This document shows, in pieces, positions 63,599-64,000 of a DNA stretch of 64,000 nt. The DNA comes from Pleurocapsa sp. PCC 7327 (GTDB taxonomy: Bacteria; Cyanobacteriota; Cyanobacteriia; Cyanobacteriales; Microcystaceae): the NCBI RefSeq assembly GCF_000317025.1, contig NC_019689.1, positions 4,883,501-4,947,500 of the forward strand, given 5' to 3'. The notes under the pieces are model-generated. The model was not told the origin of the DNA. It saw only the letters and a program-made list of their open reading frames with translations, and ran no database searches. Positions within the stretch are counted from its first letter, which is position 1. Every line of letters begins with the position of its first letter. The position numbers and the translations under genes are program-made.

Positions 63599-64000
63599 TT
63601 ATCTCATTTGACCAATGACTCGTTGACGGGCATCGATCGCGGGCTGATAATTCGGCTTAATAAAAATTGCCCTTTCATAAGATCTAACCGCTTCTTCGTA
63701 CCGCCGCAATCCTTCTTCTGCCCTGCCCTTTCCATACCAAGCTTCAAAGGCTTCATCGTTAATTTCTAGGGCTTCGTTAAAAGATTTTATGGCTTCTTCA
63801 TATTCTTTTAATACAGTTTGTACGTTCCCCAAACCGATCCAAGCGGGTAAATAATCCGGTTTTACTTTAATCGATTCTTGATAAGATTCGCGCGCTTTTT
63901 CATATTCCTTGTACTGAAAGTACATTTTTCCCATGTCGTTCCAAGTCACAAAATTTTTGCCTTGACCGACTGCAACGGCTTGGTTAAAGTTAGCGATCGC
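63599..64000 (-). CDS. Tetratricopeptide-repeat protein, 5' end beyond window
   Basis: The frame is open from the window edge (AIANFNQAVAVGQGKNFVTW) to a stop at 63599. At least three TPR units are present: WNDMGKMYFQYKEYEKARES, AWIGLGNVQTVLKEYEEAIK and AWYGKGRAEEGLRRYEEAVR, followed by the capping helix YQPAIDARQRVIGQMR. GTG 63949 is an internal start, not the real one, because repeat sequence continues upstream of it. TPR proteins act as protein-protein adaptors; nothing more specific can be said. Confidence 0.85.
   Translation of the reverse strand, partial: AIANFNQAVAVGQGKNFVTWNDMGKMYFQYKEYEKARESYQESIKVKPDYLPAWIGLGNVQTVLKEYEEAIKSFNEALEINDEAFEAWYGKGRAEEGLRRYEEAVRSYERAIFIKPNYQPAIDARQRVIGQMR

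Overview
The window is chromosomal DNA from a cyanobacterium. The octamer GCGATCGC (HIP1) recurs throughout. The gene set includes plant-type ferredoxin petF, biliverdin reductase bvdR, a Tab2-type RNA-binding protein, a PCP_red-domain protein, three DUF4327 proteins, DUF1350, DUF1997 and DUF4336 proteins, a cyanobacterial RNase E and a group 2 sigma factor. The genus cannot be fixed from this window alone. I found no rRNA, tRNA, CRISPR array, prophage or complete insertion sequence.

Layout. 0-10.8 kb: pentapeptide protein, two tandem DUF4327 genes, typA with a clean terminator, hisC-hisN followed by a PCP_red gene, a LapA-like membrane protein, and a HEAT-repeat/ubiX pair. 10.8-16.2 kb: a leftward envelope or glycan group (GT25-like transferase, flippase-like membrane protein, a 531-aa uncharacterised protein) with a GNAT gene broken by one stop codon, then a RAYT transposase gene surrounded and penetrated by REP palindromes. 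16.4-30 kb: an ACP/alpha-oxoamine synthase fusion, rimM, a tab2-like gene, Ap4A phosphorylase, petF, bvdR, rne-rnhB, pheA, a LON-domain protein and an RNase D-like exonuclease. 30-41 kb: pckA, a membrane-anchored globin, a SpoIID-like protein, an HTH/GrpE-like protein downstream of sulfiredoxin, a group 2 sigma factor, an ABC exporter and hisG. 41-44 kb: a NERD/UvrD-type helicase/pentapeptide gene inactivated by two frameshifts and one stop. 44-51.6 kb: DedA, a YdiJ-type dehydrogenase and 5-oxoprolinase. 52-58 kb: an HTH/ligand-binding-protein pair, an AlkB-like dioxygenase, an orphan ParA, a 28-codon membrane peptide gene and a GT-C-like membrane protein. 58-64 kb: 3-hydroxybutyrate dehydrogenase, trmFO, DUF4336, small membrane proteins, a third DUF4327 gene, sbcD-like nuclease and a TPR protein cut by the window edge.

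Most genes are housekeeping and stand alone or in pairs. The unusual layer is repeat-driven and decay-driven. Short intergenic repeats have entered coding frames in the RAYT gene, 5-oxoprolinase and the ABC exporter. Three genes carry a single in-frame stop between otherwise intact halves. A perfect 34-bp palindrome centred on a HIP1 site lies at an inferred frameshift. Candidates for new biology are the HTH plus cytosolic ligand-binding-protein pair, the free-standing ACP-oxoamine synthase, the tail-anchored globin and the 28-residue membrane peptide with its own promoter and terminator.
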